Positions 9,071-17,964 are shown, counted from the stretch's first letter. The stretch is 64,000 bases of DNA from RPQJ01 sp963754125 (GCA_963754125.1 CAVWEX010000007.1:186001-250000); one strand, 5' to 3'. The notes: generated from the letters alone by a model not told the origin. Numbers and translations: made by a program.

Positions 9071-10101
9071 TGCGGCAGCTCACGTTTGTCAGGCCCGGCA
9101 AGCTGGAGTGGCAGGACGTCGAGGCACCGCGCCTCGAAGGCGATGAACAGGCACTGGTCCGGCCACTCGCCGTCACCCGCTGCGACCTGGACCTCTACAT
9201 CGCCACCGGCCTCTTTCCAATGCAGGGGCCATTCGCGTTCGGGCACGAGATCGCGGGTGAAGTCATATCCGTGGGCGAACGGGTCACGGTGGCACAACCC
9301 GGTGACCGCGTCATCGTGCCGTTCCAGATCAATTGCGGGCGCTGCGACATGTGCCGGCGCGGCTTCACGAATGCGTGTAGCGCCGTACCGCCCTACTCCG
9401 CGTACGGCCTCGCCCCGAGTTCGGGCACCGAATGGGGTGGTGGGCTCAGCGACTGCATTCGTGTGCCGTACGCCGACGCCATGCTGGTCAGGATTCCTGC
9501 CGGCGTGTCGCTGCCGAGCGCGGCTGCGATCTCGGACAACGCCACGGACGGATTTCGAACCGTCGCCGAGCCCCTCCGGCGCAATCCCGGGGCCCGGGTG
9601 CTCGTGGTCGGCGGCTTGGCCCAGAGCGTCGGCCTGTTCGCAGTCCAGGCCGCACGCGCACTCGGCGCCGGGGGGGTCGTCTACCGGGATTTCGACGCCC
9701 GTCGCCTCGACGCCGCTAGGGCGCTCGGCGCCGACGTGATCCCGACAGTCTATGCGCCCGACCTCGTAGTCCAGGAGCAGTTCCCGATTGTCGTCGAGGC
9801 CGGCGGGCTGCCGGATGCGTTGACGTTCGCACTGCGATCGACCGCGCCTTGCGGCATCTGCACCGGCGTGTCCGCCGGCACCGGCGAGAAGTCGAGCATT
9901 CCCCTTCGTTCGATGTACATGAAAGGAATCACGTACACGGTCAGTCGCGTCCATGCCCGGGCCGACCTGGGCGCCGCACTGGAATGTGCACGCTGCGGTC
10001 ACTCGCATCCCGACCGGTTGATCACCCGGCAGGTTCGGTTTCAGGACGCTGCGGAAGCAATGACCGATCCCGCGATCAAGCTGGTGTTCGTCGCGGACTG
10101 A
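9070..10101 (+). CDS. Zinc-dependent alcohol dehydrogenase-like (MDR) protein
   Basis: 343 residues from ATG 9070, coupled to the desulfurase by TGATG; the in-frame codon at 9040 would lie inside the previous gene. It shows the MDR plan: the GroES-like domain with catalytic-zinc ligands in TRCDLDL and FGHE, the structural-zinc lobe CGRCDMCRRGFTNAC, and a Rossmann domain (RVLVVGGLAQSVGLFAVQAA). Substrate and cofactor preference cannot be read. Its membership in a sulfur operon is unusual; an S-(hydroxyalkyl)thiol or persulfide-adduct dehydrogenase is one speculative idea. Confidence 0.82.
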   Translation: MRQLTFVRPGKLEWQDVEAPRLEGDEQALVRPLAVTRCDLDLYIATGLFPMQGPFAFGHEIAGEVISVGERVTVAQPGDRVIVPFQINCGRCDMCRRGFTNACSAVPPYSAYGLAPSSGTEWGGGLSDCIRVPYADAMLVRIPAGVSLPSAAAISDNATDGFRTVAEPLRRNPGARVLVVGGLAQSVGLFAVQAARALGAGGVVYRDFDARRLDAARALGADVIPTVYAPDLVVQEQFPIVVEAGGLPDALTFALRSTAPCGICTGVSAGTGEKSSIPLRSMYMKGITYTVSRVHARADLGAALECARCGHSHPDRLITRQVRFQDAAEAMTDPAIKLVFVAD

Positions 10102-10111
10102 ACGCTGCGCG

Positions 10112-10131
10112 CTGCGCAATGCGCAGTCTTT
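10112..10131 (+). terminator. Possible Rho-independent terminator after the sulfur operon
   Basis: CTGCGC and GCGCAG pair around a 3-nt AAT loop (10112-10126), followed by TCTTT, starting 11 nt after the last stop codon of the operon. The stem is short and the T tract weak, so this is a candidate only. Confidence 0.4.
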
Positions 10132-10350
10132 AGCGTCCCTTAAGGTGGTCCGCGTACAAGTGCCGCCAAGGGACGCACGGCAATCGATGCGGCGCTCGAC
10201 GGTCGAGCCGCGTGGGGCGCGGCCCGATGCTCCTGGTGCAGTGGCGTTTGGGGCGTCAAGTGCCGTTCGATTCAAGAATGCGTCTCTTCACGGCAGTGAG
10301 CCGCACTCCGGCGTGGAGCTTGCGGCTCTATAAGCTTAAGGAGAGCGATC

Positions 10351-11670
10351 ATGACGAGAAGCAATTGTCGGCAGACCAGGAAGCTGGGGCTGGTTATCCT
10401 GCTGATGACGGTGCCAGCGCTCGCGTTGGCACAGGGCGGTGGCGAGGGCGGCGGTGGCTCGGGATGCGGCGACGTGTTTGGCGACCTGATCCATATCAAG
10501 CGCGATGCCGTCACCGGACAACCCATCCTGCAGAAACGTTGGGTGGAGCTGAAGAGCGACACCTTCGGCTTTGACTACTGCCCGATCCCGGTCGACGGCA
10601 CCGGTGCGGAAATCCCGTTCGCCGACCTGAGCTGCGACCCTGCGACTCCGTCGGCGGTGGTCGAGGTCAATTACTTTGGCCGGTTGAGCGGCGGACGCAC
10701 CAAGGAGCGCAACAACCGCATGCACTTCGACGAGGTCATCTCCTCGATCAAGGACCCGGACGTTGGCAGGGTCGGCCAGGACGCGACGGGCCGGATGCAG
10801 CTCGGCTATGAGTGCGGTCCATTCACGACTGAGACGGGTACCGTGACCACACGCTGCGCCTCCTGGCGAGCGATCGACTCACCGATGGAGAACCTCGCGC
10901 TGTATACGCGCCTGATGAAATACGGGCACCTGCAGACGGACCCCGGTGAGGTCGACACCTTCGCACATGGCGATCCTGCGGCCGGCACCCAGTTCCACCC
11001 GGCACTCGCGGCGGGCGACTATGCCAAGTTCGATGCCGGCATGCGCCACCTGTTGCCTCGTGGTGAAATCAATATGGCCGATGCTTGCTTCCCGGGCGGT
11101 GTGTTCGATTCCGCGTGCGCTGCTGGAGAGCGACTCCTCAGCCGGGACTTCATTCGCGCAGGGTCTTTCCTTGCGGCAGCCGCCAGCAAGACCGGCATTA
11201 TCACCGTCGACCTCGTGCAATACATGAATCGCATCCTGAAGATCACCCTCGATACGGAGATCTCCAAGGCGAACGTGTTCACGCTGCCGGCGCTGATTCG
11301 CGACTGCGGCGGTGCGGACGGTGCGCCGGAAGTGGCGTGCACGACAAAGCCTGCGACGGCTGACCTGCCGGCGCCGGCGAACGAACGCTTCGTCAACTTC
11401 CGTGCAACAAGCTATCTGCGCAGCGCCTGGCGCGACCGCCAGCTCGAGGTTCTGCAGCCCATCTCCGATACGCGGCGTTGGCAGGAAGCGCGCGTCAGTC
11501 TGATGGACTGGCTCAGCGACCAGAACGGGCCGCAGCCCGTGGCGGTGACCGGCATCAACGGCTTCGTACTGGCGACCGGCGACGGCTTGCGTGCCATCGA
11601 GTTCGTGCACAACTACGCGATCCCCGAGGATCTGTGGGACTTCGTTCTAGATAGTCCTCCCAGCCCGTGA
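10351..11670 (+). CDS. Secreted hypothetical protein
   Basis: 439 residues from ATG 10351, preceded by a strong ribosome-binding site (aaggagag, 10338-10345). An N-terminal signal peptide (basic MTRSNCRQTRK, then LGLVILLMTVPALALA) is followed by a glycine-rich linker (GGGEGGGGSG) and a globular part with about ten scattered cysteines. This suggests a disulfide-bonded exported protein in the periplasm or outside the cell. No domain was recognised. It stands alone, 250 bp after the sulfur operon; the gap contains a possible terminator and an AT-rich stretch (tataagctt) that could belong to a promoter. Confidence 0.72.
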   Translation: MTRSNCRQTRKLGLVILLMTVPALALAQGGGEGGGGSGCGDVFGDLIHIKRDAVTGQPILQKRWVELKSDTFGFDYCPIPVDGTGAEIPFADLSCDPATPSAVVEVNYFGRLSGGRTKERNNRMHFDEVISSIKDPDVGRVGQDATGRMQLGYECGPFTTETGTVTTRCASWRAIDSPMENLALYTRLMKYGHLQTDPGEVDTFAHGDPAAGTQFHPALAAGDYAKFDAGMRHLLPRGEINMADACFPGGVFDSACAAGERLLSRDFIRAGSFLAAAASKTGIITVDLVQYMNRILKITLDTEISKANVFTLPALIRDCGGADGAPEVACTTKPATADLPAPANERFVNFRATSYLRSAWRDRQLEVLQPISDTRRWQEARVSLMDWLSDQNGPQPVAVTGINGFVLATGDGLRAIEFVHNYAIPEDLWDFVLDSPPSP

Positions 11671-11682
11671 CATCGGTTCGGG

Positions 11683-11703
11683 GCGGGGCTCGTGCAGCCC
11701 CGC
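11683..11703 (+). terminator. GC-rich hairpin after the secreted protein gene
   Basis: A perfect 8-bp stem GCGGGGCT/AGCCCCGC with a CGTGC loop begins 13 nt after the stop at 11670. There is no T run after it, so it is not a classic Rho-independent terminator, but the position suggests transcript end or 3' protection. The rest of 11704-11904 shows nothing recognisable. Confidence 0.35.
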
Positions 11704-11904
11704 TCCAGCCCGCGAGCGATCTCCGGACTCACACCGCTGGCCCTGGTCAGCACACTTCAGCGGATCAGGCGAGCAGTAGCATTCGTCATCGCGGTCCCCT
11801 CTACGATAGGCTTGGGACCATCACAGTCGCGGCGTACGATGGATTGCCGGAGGCTATTGCCACCAGGCCTCGGCCCGCTTCCATTCAACATCGGTGACGG
11901 ACTC

Positions 11905-12333
11905 ATGCACAATCGACTGATCGCGCTCGCGGCGGTGATCCTGACGGGATGCGCAGCGACGAACGCCGTGCCGGAGGGGGGCGCAGCGGCGCCCGCCCTG
12001 GTCACGGGTACGGTGACCTACCGCGAGCGCATCGCACTACCACCTACGGCGGTGATCAAGGTCCAGCTCGTCGACGTCTCGCGGGCGGATGCCCCGGCGG
12101 TGGTAATCGGCGAACAGGTCATCCACTCGGGCGGCCAACAGGTGCCGCTCGCGTTCGCGATTGCCTACGACTCGACCAGGATCGAGGCCAATCACTCGTA
12201 CGCTGTGCAGGCACGAATCGAGGACGGCGGCCAGCTCAGATTCATCAACGACCAGCATTATGCGGTCGTCACTCGCGGCGCACCGGTTCACGTCGACATG
12301 GTATTGCGGTCGGTCGGGACGTCGGGGCACTGA
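11905..12333 (+). CDS. Small YbaY-like lipoprotein
   Basis: 142 residues from ATG 11905. The N-terminus MHNRLIALAAVILTGCAA is a lipoprotein signal with lipobox LTGC. The mature part (VTGTVTYRERIALPPTAVI, KVQLVDVSRADAPAVVIGE, then VPLAFAIAYD and SYAVQARIEDGGQLRF) matches the YbaY beta-sandwich family of envelope lipoproteins. Members are found at the outer membrane; their role is not settled. The frame is open further upstream, but the lipobox decides this start. Confidence 0.85.
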   Translation: MHNRLIALAAVILTGCAATNAVPEGGAAAPALVTGTVTYRERIALPPTAVIKVQLVDVSRADAPAVVIGEQVIHSGGQQVPLAFAIAYDSTRIEANHSYAVQARIEDGGQLRFINDQHYAVVTRGAPVHVDMVLRSVGTSGH

Positions 12334-12340
12334 AGGTCCC

Positions 12341-13333
12341 GTGCACACTGAACCCGCAGGGCGGCGCGCGTCGGTAGCACGCGGAATTCGCTTGATGCCT
12401 GTCACGATGCTCCTCGGCGTTGCGAGCGCAGCCGGGAATGAACCGTCGGGTTCGACCGCAGTCCGCTTCGGTGAACTGCCCGACGGCGCAGTCGCGATCG
12501 GGGAGATGACTGACGTTCGAACGGAGATCTGCCGGGACCTGTTGCTGGATCCCCGGCAGATTGTGGCGCGCCCACCCAGGGGATACCGGCTGCTGACGGC
12601 ACAGGAACTCGCCGCCCGGGATGAGGGAGTGGCTCAGTTGGCGCGACGTGGAGATGTCTCAAATGGCCTGCCGTCGCTCGATCAGCATGTGGTCGGCAGC
12701 CTCTGTTTCGTGACGGCAGGTTCGGTGCTGATCGACGGATTCCGCGTGCACGGTGCGGATCCCATGCCGATGGCGTTCCTGTGGGCACGCGCCGAAGGTA
12801 CGCCTGACGCGAGGATGCTTGGTACCGTCCAGTGGGTGCAACTTGCGAGCTGGTACCCGAGGGAGCTATCGGAAAAGGCGAGAATCCTCGCATCCGACCC
12901 GACTGCCGAGTTCGTTCCGCTTCGGGTCCGGAACACGTCGCCCAATCAGTGGTCGATCCATCTTGAACTCCCGACGGAGCAGGTCTCGGCTACGGTCACG
13001 GGCAGTGGCCTTCGTGTCCCCCGCAAGGCGCCCCAGCCAGGATTCATGAGCGTTGCGATGAATGCCGCCGGCAAGGACTGGTTCCAGGTGTTCACGTATT
13101 TCGGCCACCACTCCCAGGATGCAACCGGACGATGGAACGCCGACGGCAGCGGCATGATCACCAGCGCATTTGCAATTCCCGGCCAGGATGCAGCGTTCGA
13201 AACGTTCATGCAGGACGGATGGCAGGCTCGCTTCGGGTTGTACGCATTCGATGATCGCAGTCCTGCTAGGGATTCACCGCAATCGATTGTGCTTTTCAGG
13301 CGCGCCGAGTACTTTTCGGCGCAACAAAACTGA
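12341..13333 (+). CDS. Exported hypothetical protein
   Basis: Read from GTG 12341, 7 bp after the lipoprotein stop, giving 330 residues. The N-terminus has basic residues (RRASVARGIR), a hydrophobic stretch (LMPVTMLLGVASAA) and a likely signal-peptidase site after ASA. ATG 12395 inside the same segment is an alternative. The mature protein contains YRLLTAQELAARDEG, SLCFVTAGSVLIDGF and a C-terminal region rich in aromatic residues. No family recognised. It is probably co-transcribed with the lipoprotein upstream and perhaps the next gene 30 bp downstream. Confidence 0.6.
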   Translation: MHTEPAGRRASVARGIRLMPVTMLLGVASAAGNEPSGSTAVRFGELPDGAVAIGEMTDVRTEICRDLLLDPRQIVARPPRGYRLLTAQELAARDEGVAQLARRGDVSNGLPSLDQHVVGSLCFVTAGSVLIDGFRVHGADPMPMAFLWARAEGTPDARMLGTVQWVQLASWYPRELSEKARILASDPTAEFVPLRVRNTSPNQWSIHLELPTEQVSATVTGSGLRVPRKAPQPGFMSVAMNAAGKDWFQVFTYFGHHSQDATGRWNADGSGMITSAFAIPGQDAAFETFMQDGWQARFGLYAFDDRSPARDSPQSIVLFRRAEYFSAQQN

Positions 13334-13363
13334 GTCATCTCGACTTGGACTGGGTGCATAGCC

Positions 13364-14128
13364 ATGACGATTCACCTGTATTTCTCGCTGCTTCCAGAGG
13401 CGTTGATTGCCTCCATGCTGACCCCGGCGCAGTTTGGCCAGTATTACGCGACGGGCCACCGCTACAAGTCCAAGGGCCAGGCGATCTTCTTCGCGGTTGA
13501 TCCCGCATTTCGTCATCCGTCGTTCAACATCGACGAGGCGATCGCCCGCTGCGTGCCGCACCCGGACGGTACCCCGAAGAATTCCGTATACGTCTCGATG
13601 TACCGGGTGCTCGAGCACATCCCGGTCAGTGCGCTCGGCAAGCTCTACCTGAGCACGGCCTATGGGCACACCCTCGGCGTGAGCCGGGCCGGTTCAATGC
13701 CCGCCGAAGAGCCGGGCCTGCACCTCTATCACGACCTGGCACCGGTCAACAGTCTGGTCGTCAGCACGCAGGGCGCGCACGCGTATTACTCCGGGATAAC
13801 CAGTCAGCCGGCGAAGTTCATCCGGTTCCCCGCCTTGTGCTTCGTCGAACTTGCGCTCGGTGCGCTCGCCAGCGATCCGACAAACGCGCCCGTGGGCGAC
13901 CTGCCGTACTCGTACATCCATCACTTGCGCGAGGCGCTGCTGCAGATCAGCCCGAACGGCAAGCAGAGCAAGCTCGTCCACCGCGTGCACTCGCCCGAGT
14001 TCCCGTATCGCACGGTCAAGGGCGGGTTCTATGTCGGCAATGGGCCGCAGTTGGCGCATTACCCGATGCCGTCGCATGAAGTCCTGCGCGGGGATCATGC
14101 GACGTGGTGGCGGTCGGCTAACCTGTAG
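13364..14128 (+). CDS. Hypothetical protein, 254 residues
   Basis: ATG 13364 to 14128. No signal peptide is obvious: the N-terminus MTIHLYFSLLPEALIASML is moderately hydrophobic but starts a globular-looking domain. The segments VYVSMYRVLEHIPVSALGK, GLHLYHDLAPVNSLVVSTQ and LPYSYIHHLREALLQISP look conserved in character (mixed helix and strand, many His and Tyr), but I cannot assign a family. Codon use is normal, so it is very probably real. It lies 30 bp after the exported hypothetical gene in the same direction. Confidence 0.6.
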   Translation: MTIHLYFSLLPEALIASMLTPAQFGQYYATGHRYKSKGQAIFFAVDPAFRHPSFNIDEAIARCVPHPDGTPKNSVYVSMYRVLEHIPVSALGKLYLSTAYGHTLGVSRAGSMPAEEPGLHLYHDLAPVNSLVVSTQGAHAYYSGITSQPAKFIRFPALCFVELALGALASDPTNAPVGDLPYSYIHHLREALLQISPNGKQSKLVHRVHSPEFPYRTVKGGFYVGNGPQLAHYPMPSHEVLRGDHATWWRSANL

Positions 14129-14239
14129 CCGGGCGCCAATCTGGCGGATAACGACACAGGGGAAAGGCACCCCGCGCTGGGTTCGCGTGCGAGTTTCTGC
14201 CGGACCATTCGGCACTGATGGCCGCGAAAGCTGCGGCAG

Positions 14240-14803
14240 TCAGCGCGCCGGTACGGAGTGGCCGGCGCCGGCGAATGCGCGCTCAATCAGTTGGATCGAT
14301 TCGGCACTGTCCCAGTCACGCGCACCTCGGAACCTCGCGACGATGCGACCCCGTGCGTCGACGAGTACCGTGATGGGTATGGTCGATGCGCCGAGCATGT
14401 GCTCCAGCGTCCAACGCGGCCCGGAGTCGATGTAGTGGCTGATCGTGGCATTGGAATTCCGGAGCCACTGCTGCGCCGCGTTCCTGTCGTCGTCCGTCGA
14501 AATCCCGATCACGGTGTATCGACTGCCCGCTTCACTCCACGCCAGGCGTTCGAGCGAAGCCGCTTCCTTGCGACAGGGACTGCACCAACTGGCCCACACA
14601 TTGATGATGAGCGGCCGCCCGCGGTAGCTGGACAGAGTTTTGTGCGGGCCGTTCAGGCCGGCCATGACCACGTCAGGCAGAACGTGGCCCACGGCGACGA
14701 GCGGCGGTGACACCTGGGTTGAGGCCATCGCTGGAGTCGCCAGGAGCGTGATTGTGCAGGCGCCGGCGGCGATCGATTGCCGAAGTGCTTGTATCGATGA
14801 CAC
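14240..14803 (-). CDS. TlpA-like periplasmic thiol:disulfide oxidoreductase
   Basis: From GTG 14803 the protein has 187 residues. A signal sequence (VSSIQALRQSIAAGACTITLLATPAMAS) precedes a thioredoxin-fold AhpC/TSA-Redoxin domain with the active site WASWCSPCRKE and the cis-Pro region STIPITVLVDARGRIVARFRG. The frame continues upstream to 14998, but that part reads into a degenerate tRNA fragment, so the GTG start is chosen. Proteins of this type reduce periplasmic disulfides, often for cytochrome c maturation, though no such genes are nearby. It lies just outside the island edge at 14950. Confidence 0.85.
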   Translation of the reverse strand: MSSIQALRQSIAAGACTITLLATPAMASTQVSPPLVAVGHVLPDVVMAGLNGPHKTLSSYRGRPLIINVWASWCSPCRKEAASLERLAWSEAGSRYTVIGISTDDDRNAAQQWLRNSNATISHYIDSGPRWTLEHMLGASTIPITVLVDARGRIVARFRGARDWDSAESIQLIERAFAGAGHSVPAR

Positions 14804-15233
14804 GGGTGATGTTCCGGACGGGGTCTTTCTGGTCGGCGGAAAGTACAGCGGTTGTCCGGCGGCGGATATGTGGAATTTGCGGACTGTCAGCCCGTCGTCG
14901 TTTATGTGGCTCGGACCGAAGCTCCTCTTCGTCGAACCAGGCAGGAGAGTGGAGCGGGTGATGGGAATTGAAACCACGTGAGCCGCCGTGCCTGGCACGC
15001 TGAATCAAACAGTTACGTTCTCCGACGGTACTGCGTGTGATTCACGTGCGAACGGGAACGGTCCGTCATGGACTGCAAGCAGTCAGTAGACGCGATAGCT
15101 CGCCTTGAGCCGCGGCGCACCGCGACGAGACCCGACTACGGGGGTGGGATTGTAATCAGGCCCGTCGCGGGCGCCGAGGTGTACTGGAGAATCGACGGTG
15201 CTGTAAGTGATCAGGCCCCGGCGTCAGTGACCG
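14804..15233. other. Non-coding region containing the outer island junction
   Basis: No convincing gene. It contains the diverged tRNA-Gly 3' fragment and its companion motif (14950-15048), and 15049-15233 shows nothing recognisable. The TlpA promoter must lie near 14804-14900 on the minus strand. Confidence 0.5.
14950..15048 (-). repeat. Diverged att site: degenerate 3' end of tRNA-Gly plus 16-nt motif
   Basis: 14950-14978 matches the 29-nt 3' end of the tRNA-Gly gene (25712-25740) with two mismatches and in the same orientation. Exactly 83 nt after its first base comes GCGTGTGATTCACGTG (15033-15048), the same motif at the same distance as in the copy at 24858. The left flanks of both copies are also similar (aggcaggagag against tggcgggaaag). 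This is what remains when elements integrate into a tRNA 3' end. It marks the far edge of the island. Confidence 0.75.
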
Positions 15234-16250
15234 TCAACCGACCGGCATGGGCTTCGGGAACGTCCAGGTGCCATCGAGAATCTGGGCCCGCGGCCGGTAC
15301 AGGCGCACGATGTAGTTCCAGCCCGGCATGATGCGCAGGTAATTGACGGCCTTCGGATCACCGCCGAAGTGGATCGTCATCGATCCATCTTTGTTGCGCT
15401 TGCCAGTGACGTTGTTGATCGAGATCGCATTCTCGGGCGCCTCGTAGAAGCCCTTGTCGTTGTAGACGGTGACGGACCAGAAGCCATCGACCGGCACGTC
15501 CCCTACCGTCAGCACGTGAGGCGTCGTGCCGTCGTTCAGCTCGACCGAGCCAATGTCGTACTTCGCATCTTCCAGCGGGTTGCCGCCCCACCCCGCGGCC
15601 GTGCCGATCAGGTGGCGCTCCGGGTTGACCTTGCCCTTGGGGCCGAACATGTCGCGGCTGTCAGGGACGTATGGAAACAGGCCGGCCAGCGCTCCGCTCA
15701 GTTTCACGCGCTGGTCCTGGTCCCAGTCGGGCACTTCGAACTTGCCGGGATTGGCCTGGATCACCTGGACGCCATCCTGCGCTGCGTGCGCCGCCTTCAC
15801 GTCGGCCGGATCGTTGGGATCCATGAACGTGCGGAACAGCACGGCCACATACCGCGTGCCCATGTTCTCCTGCGTCAGCGTATAGCTGCCCGGCTTGTAG
15901 GCGACCAGCGGGTTGTACTGGTCCTCGTCGATGACGAGCATCGACTGGAAGCGCTTGCCCGTGTCCGGCTTCACGATCGTCACCGGCGTTGCGAGGTCGA
16001 AGATCCCCGCCGTGTAGGGCGTGTCGCGGTTCATCCGGATCACGTCCTGCTTGTCGACCGGCGGCGGGGACCGATCGTTGCAGAGCTTGCCGAAACAGCC
16101 CTTGTCGACGTAGGACTTGAAGTAGTGATGGGTTTCGGCACGCCGGAAATTGTCGATCGTCACCGGCTCGGCGGCGTGCACCGGGACGGCGGCGCAGGCC
16201 AGCAGCGCCAGGCTGAACATCTGTGAACAGGCCGTCTTGTTCATCGTCAT
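15234..16250 (-). CDS. Exported DUF1254/DUF1214 protein
   Basis: 338 residues. The signal peptide MTMNKTACSQMFSLALLACAAVPVHAAEP is followed by a DUF1254 part (residues about 40-150, DVIRMNRDTPYTAGIFDLATP) and a DUF1214 part near the C-terminus (VPVDGFWSVTVYNDKGFYEAP, then MPGWNYIVRLYRP). Both belong to an uncharacterised two-domain family common in soil bacteria and often found near degradation genes. The protein is probably periplasmic. It is divergent from the AraC regulator at 16398, which may control it from the 147-bp gap. Confidence 0.88.
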   Translation of the reverse strand: MTMNKTACSQMFSLALLACAAVPVHAAEPVTIDNFRRAETHHYFKSYVDKGCFGKLCNDRSPPPVDKQDVIRMNRDTPYTAGIFDLATPVTIVKPDTGKRFQSMLVIDEDQYNPLVAYKPGSYTLTQENMGTRYVAVLFRTFMDPNDPADVKAAHAAQDGVQVIQANPGKFEVPDWDQDQRVKLSGALAGLFPYVPDSRDMFGPKGKVNPERHLIGTAAGWGGNPLEDAKYDIGSVELNDGTTPHVLTVGDVPVDGFWSVTVYNDKGFYEAPENAISINNVTGKRNKDGSMTIHFGGDPKAVNYLRIMPGWNYIVRLYRPRAQILDGTWTFPKPMPVG

Positions 16251-16397
16251 TTGCCCCCACTCTTATTGCGGCGCGCCCGTGCCGGCGCTCCTGGTAAACG
16301 GACCCGGTTGCGAATCGTGCCGTCGCCGCGGCGCATGCGCTTGATGTTCGGGGCCATTCGATTAACTATTTGGGACACCGCTCTCCCAGGGTGATGA

Positions 16398-17504
16398 TTG
16401 ATACCCCGGTCAAATAGACGTCCGTCCGGCGGTGAACTCCGCTCGAAGCGTCCGAGCTTCGGGGCCGCCCAGGTGCGCGTTGCGCCGATCATGGCGCTCC
16501 CGTCCGTGCTCGCCGGGCTCGGCGTCGACGCCTCCCGGCTGCTCCGGGAGTTCAAGCTCTCGCCCTCGGTGTTCGGCGATCCCGAGAACCGGATTGCGTA
16601 CTCGATGGTCGGGCGCATCTTCGGCCGGTGCGTCGAGGCGACGTCGTGCGAACACTTCGGGCTGCTGGTCGGCGAACGCGCGGGGATCTCGTCATTGGGC
16701 GCGGTCGGCTACCTCGCACAGAGCGCGCCCAACGTCCGGACCGCCCTGCATACGATTCAGCGCCTGTACCACATCGCCGACGGCGGCGGCACGATCACGC
16801 TCGACCATCACGGCGGGTCGGTGTCGTTCGGTTATGCGATCGTCGAGCCTGACGTGCCGAACGCCGAGCAACTCATCGCCGCCGCCGTGGCCATCGGCTT
16901 CAACATGCTGCGCGCGCTCTGCGGGCCGCAATGGCACCCGACCGACGTGCACTTTGCCTTGGCGGCTCCGCCGGCCACGGCGCGCATCCGCACGGCCTTT
17001 CTCGTGGCGCCGCGATTCGACCAGGAACGCTCCGGCATCACGTTCCCGGCCCGCTGGCTTGCAAGGTCGCCGCCCGGTGCCGATCCGATTCTGCACCGCA
17101 TGATGCGAGAGCGCGTGGATGAGCTGCTCGCGGGTGCCGGCGACCAGGACGACGTCGTGGGCCGGGTCCGCCGACATCTGCGCACGATGGTCACGGGGCC
17201 CCGCTGCTCGATCGAGGCCGCATCGGAACACATGGGGTTGCACGTCAGGACGCTGAAGCGCCATCTGGCGGCGGCCGGCACCACGTTTCTGGAACTGCGC
17301 GAGGAGGCCCGTTACGACACTGCGTGCCATCTGCTGCGAAGCACCCGGATGCCTGTCGGAGAGGTCGCATCAACGCTGGGCTACGCCGAGTGCAGCTCCT
17401 TCACTCGTGCCTTCGGACGATGGGCAGGCATGGGTCCGGCGGAGTGGCGGAGCCGGCGTGGCCGGACCGCGGCTCCCCAAGCATCCAGAAGTCGCACGCG
17501 TTGA
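16398..17504 (+). CDS. AraC-family regulator with arabinose-binding-like N-terminal domain
   Basis: Read from TTG 16398 this gives 368 residues; GTG 16473 or ATG 16491 would also fit because the recognisable domain begins at VLAGLGVDASRLLREF. The N-terminal part (about 35-220) matches the AraC_N ligand domain of OruR/ArgR-type regulators (AYSMVGRIFGRCVEATSCEH). The C-terminal part has the two AraC helix-turn-helix motifs (IEAASEHMGLHVRTLKRHL and VGEVASTLGYAECSSFTRAF). The neighbouring divergent DUF1254 gene is the likely target. The inducer is unknown. Confidence 0.85.
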   Translation: MIPRSNRRPSGGELRSKRPSFGAAQVRVAPIMALPSVLAGLGVDASRLLREFKLSPSVFGDPENRIAYSMVGRIFGRCVEATSCEHFGLLVGERAGISSLGAVGYLAQSAPNVRTALHTIQRLYHIADGGGTITLDHHGGSVSFGYAIVEPDVPNAEQLIAAAVAIGFNMLRALCGPQWHPTDVHFALAAPPATARIRTAFLVAPRFDQERSGITFPARWLARSPPGADPILHRMMRERVDELLAGAGDQDDVVGRVRRHLRTMVTGPRCSIEAASEHMGLHVRTLKRHLAAAGTTFLELREEARYDTACHLLRSTRMPVGEVASTLGYAECSSFTRAFGRWAGMGPAEWRSRRGRTAAPQASRSRTR

Positions 17505-17540
17505 ATCCGTTGCGACGGCCCTGGCGTGAGGAGGTCGGAC

Positions 17541-17610
17541 CTGCCGCGCTCCGCTCGCCAGATCAGTCACTTGCCGCCGGCGATGATCTCGCGTGTGATT
17601 GACGTGTGAC
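17541..17610. repeat. Third partial copy of the att-associated module, without the tRNA part
   Basis: This 70-bp stretch resembles 24893-24960: shared blocks are a GCTCGCC block, GATCA(G/A)TCACTT and GCGTGTGATTGACGTGTGAC (one mismatch to the motif at 24941). The preceding tRNA 3' fragment is missing. It lies inside the island between the AraC gene and the ParDE pair, so it may be the scar of an earlier insertion or a recombination product. Confidence 0.5.
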
Positions 17611-17670
17611 CGCGCAGCGAACCGCCACCCTGTGCGTAGCCGCACCCAGATAGCAGACGACGCAACCCGC

Positions 17671-17964
17671 CTAGGGCACGAATCCGATCTCCCGCTGGTG
17701 TCGGATCGCAAGCACCCTCACCTCGTCCTGCGGAACGACGAATCGGTACAGCGCGATGTAGCCCGTCTGGCCGTAGGAAATCACGAGTTCCCGAATGTCG
17801 CCGTGCACCCGCCGCCCGAGCAGCGGGTGCGCGGCCAGGTTCTCGACGGCCGAACGGATGGCCCGCGCCGCCGCGATGGCTGCGTCCGGGTTCTCGCCTG
17901 CCAGGAACTCGAAGGCGCGCTCGAGGTGGATCAGTGCCCGCGCCGAATAGACTACCGTCGCCAC
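17671..17964 (-). CDS. ParE/RelE-family toxin
   Basis: 97 residues with the family features VVYSARALIHLERAFEFLA, HPLLGRRVHGDIRELVISY and VRVLAIRHQREIGF. Its start overlaps the end of the antitoxin gene by 13 nt, antitoxin first, as in parDE-type operons. RelE-fold toxins cleave ribosome-bound mRNA and ParE types poison gyrase; the sequence alone does not decide between them. It lies on the island, where such pairs often stabilise mobile DNA. Confidence 0.85.
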   Translation of the reverse strand: MATVVYSARALIHLERAFEFLAGENPDAAIAAARAIRSAVENLAAHPLLGRRVHGDIRELVISYGQTGYIALYRFVVPQDEVRVLAIRHQREIGFVP

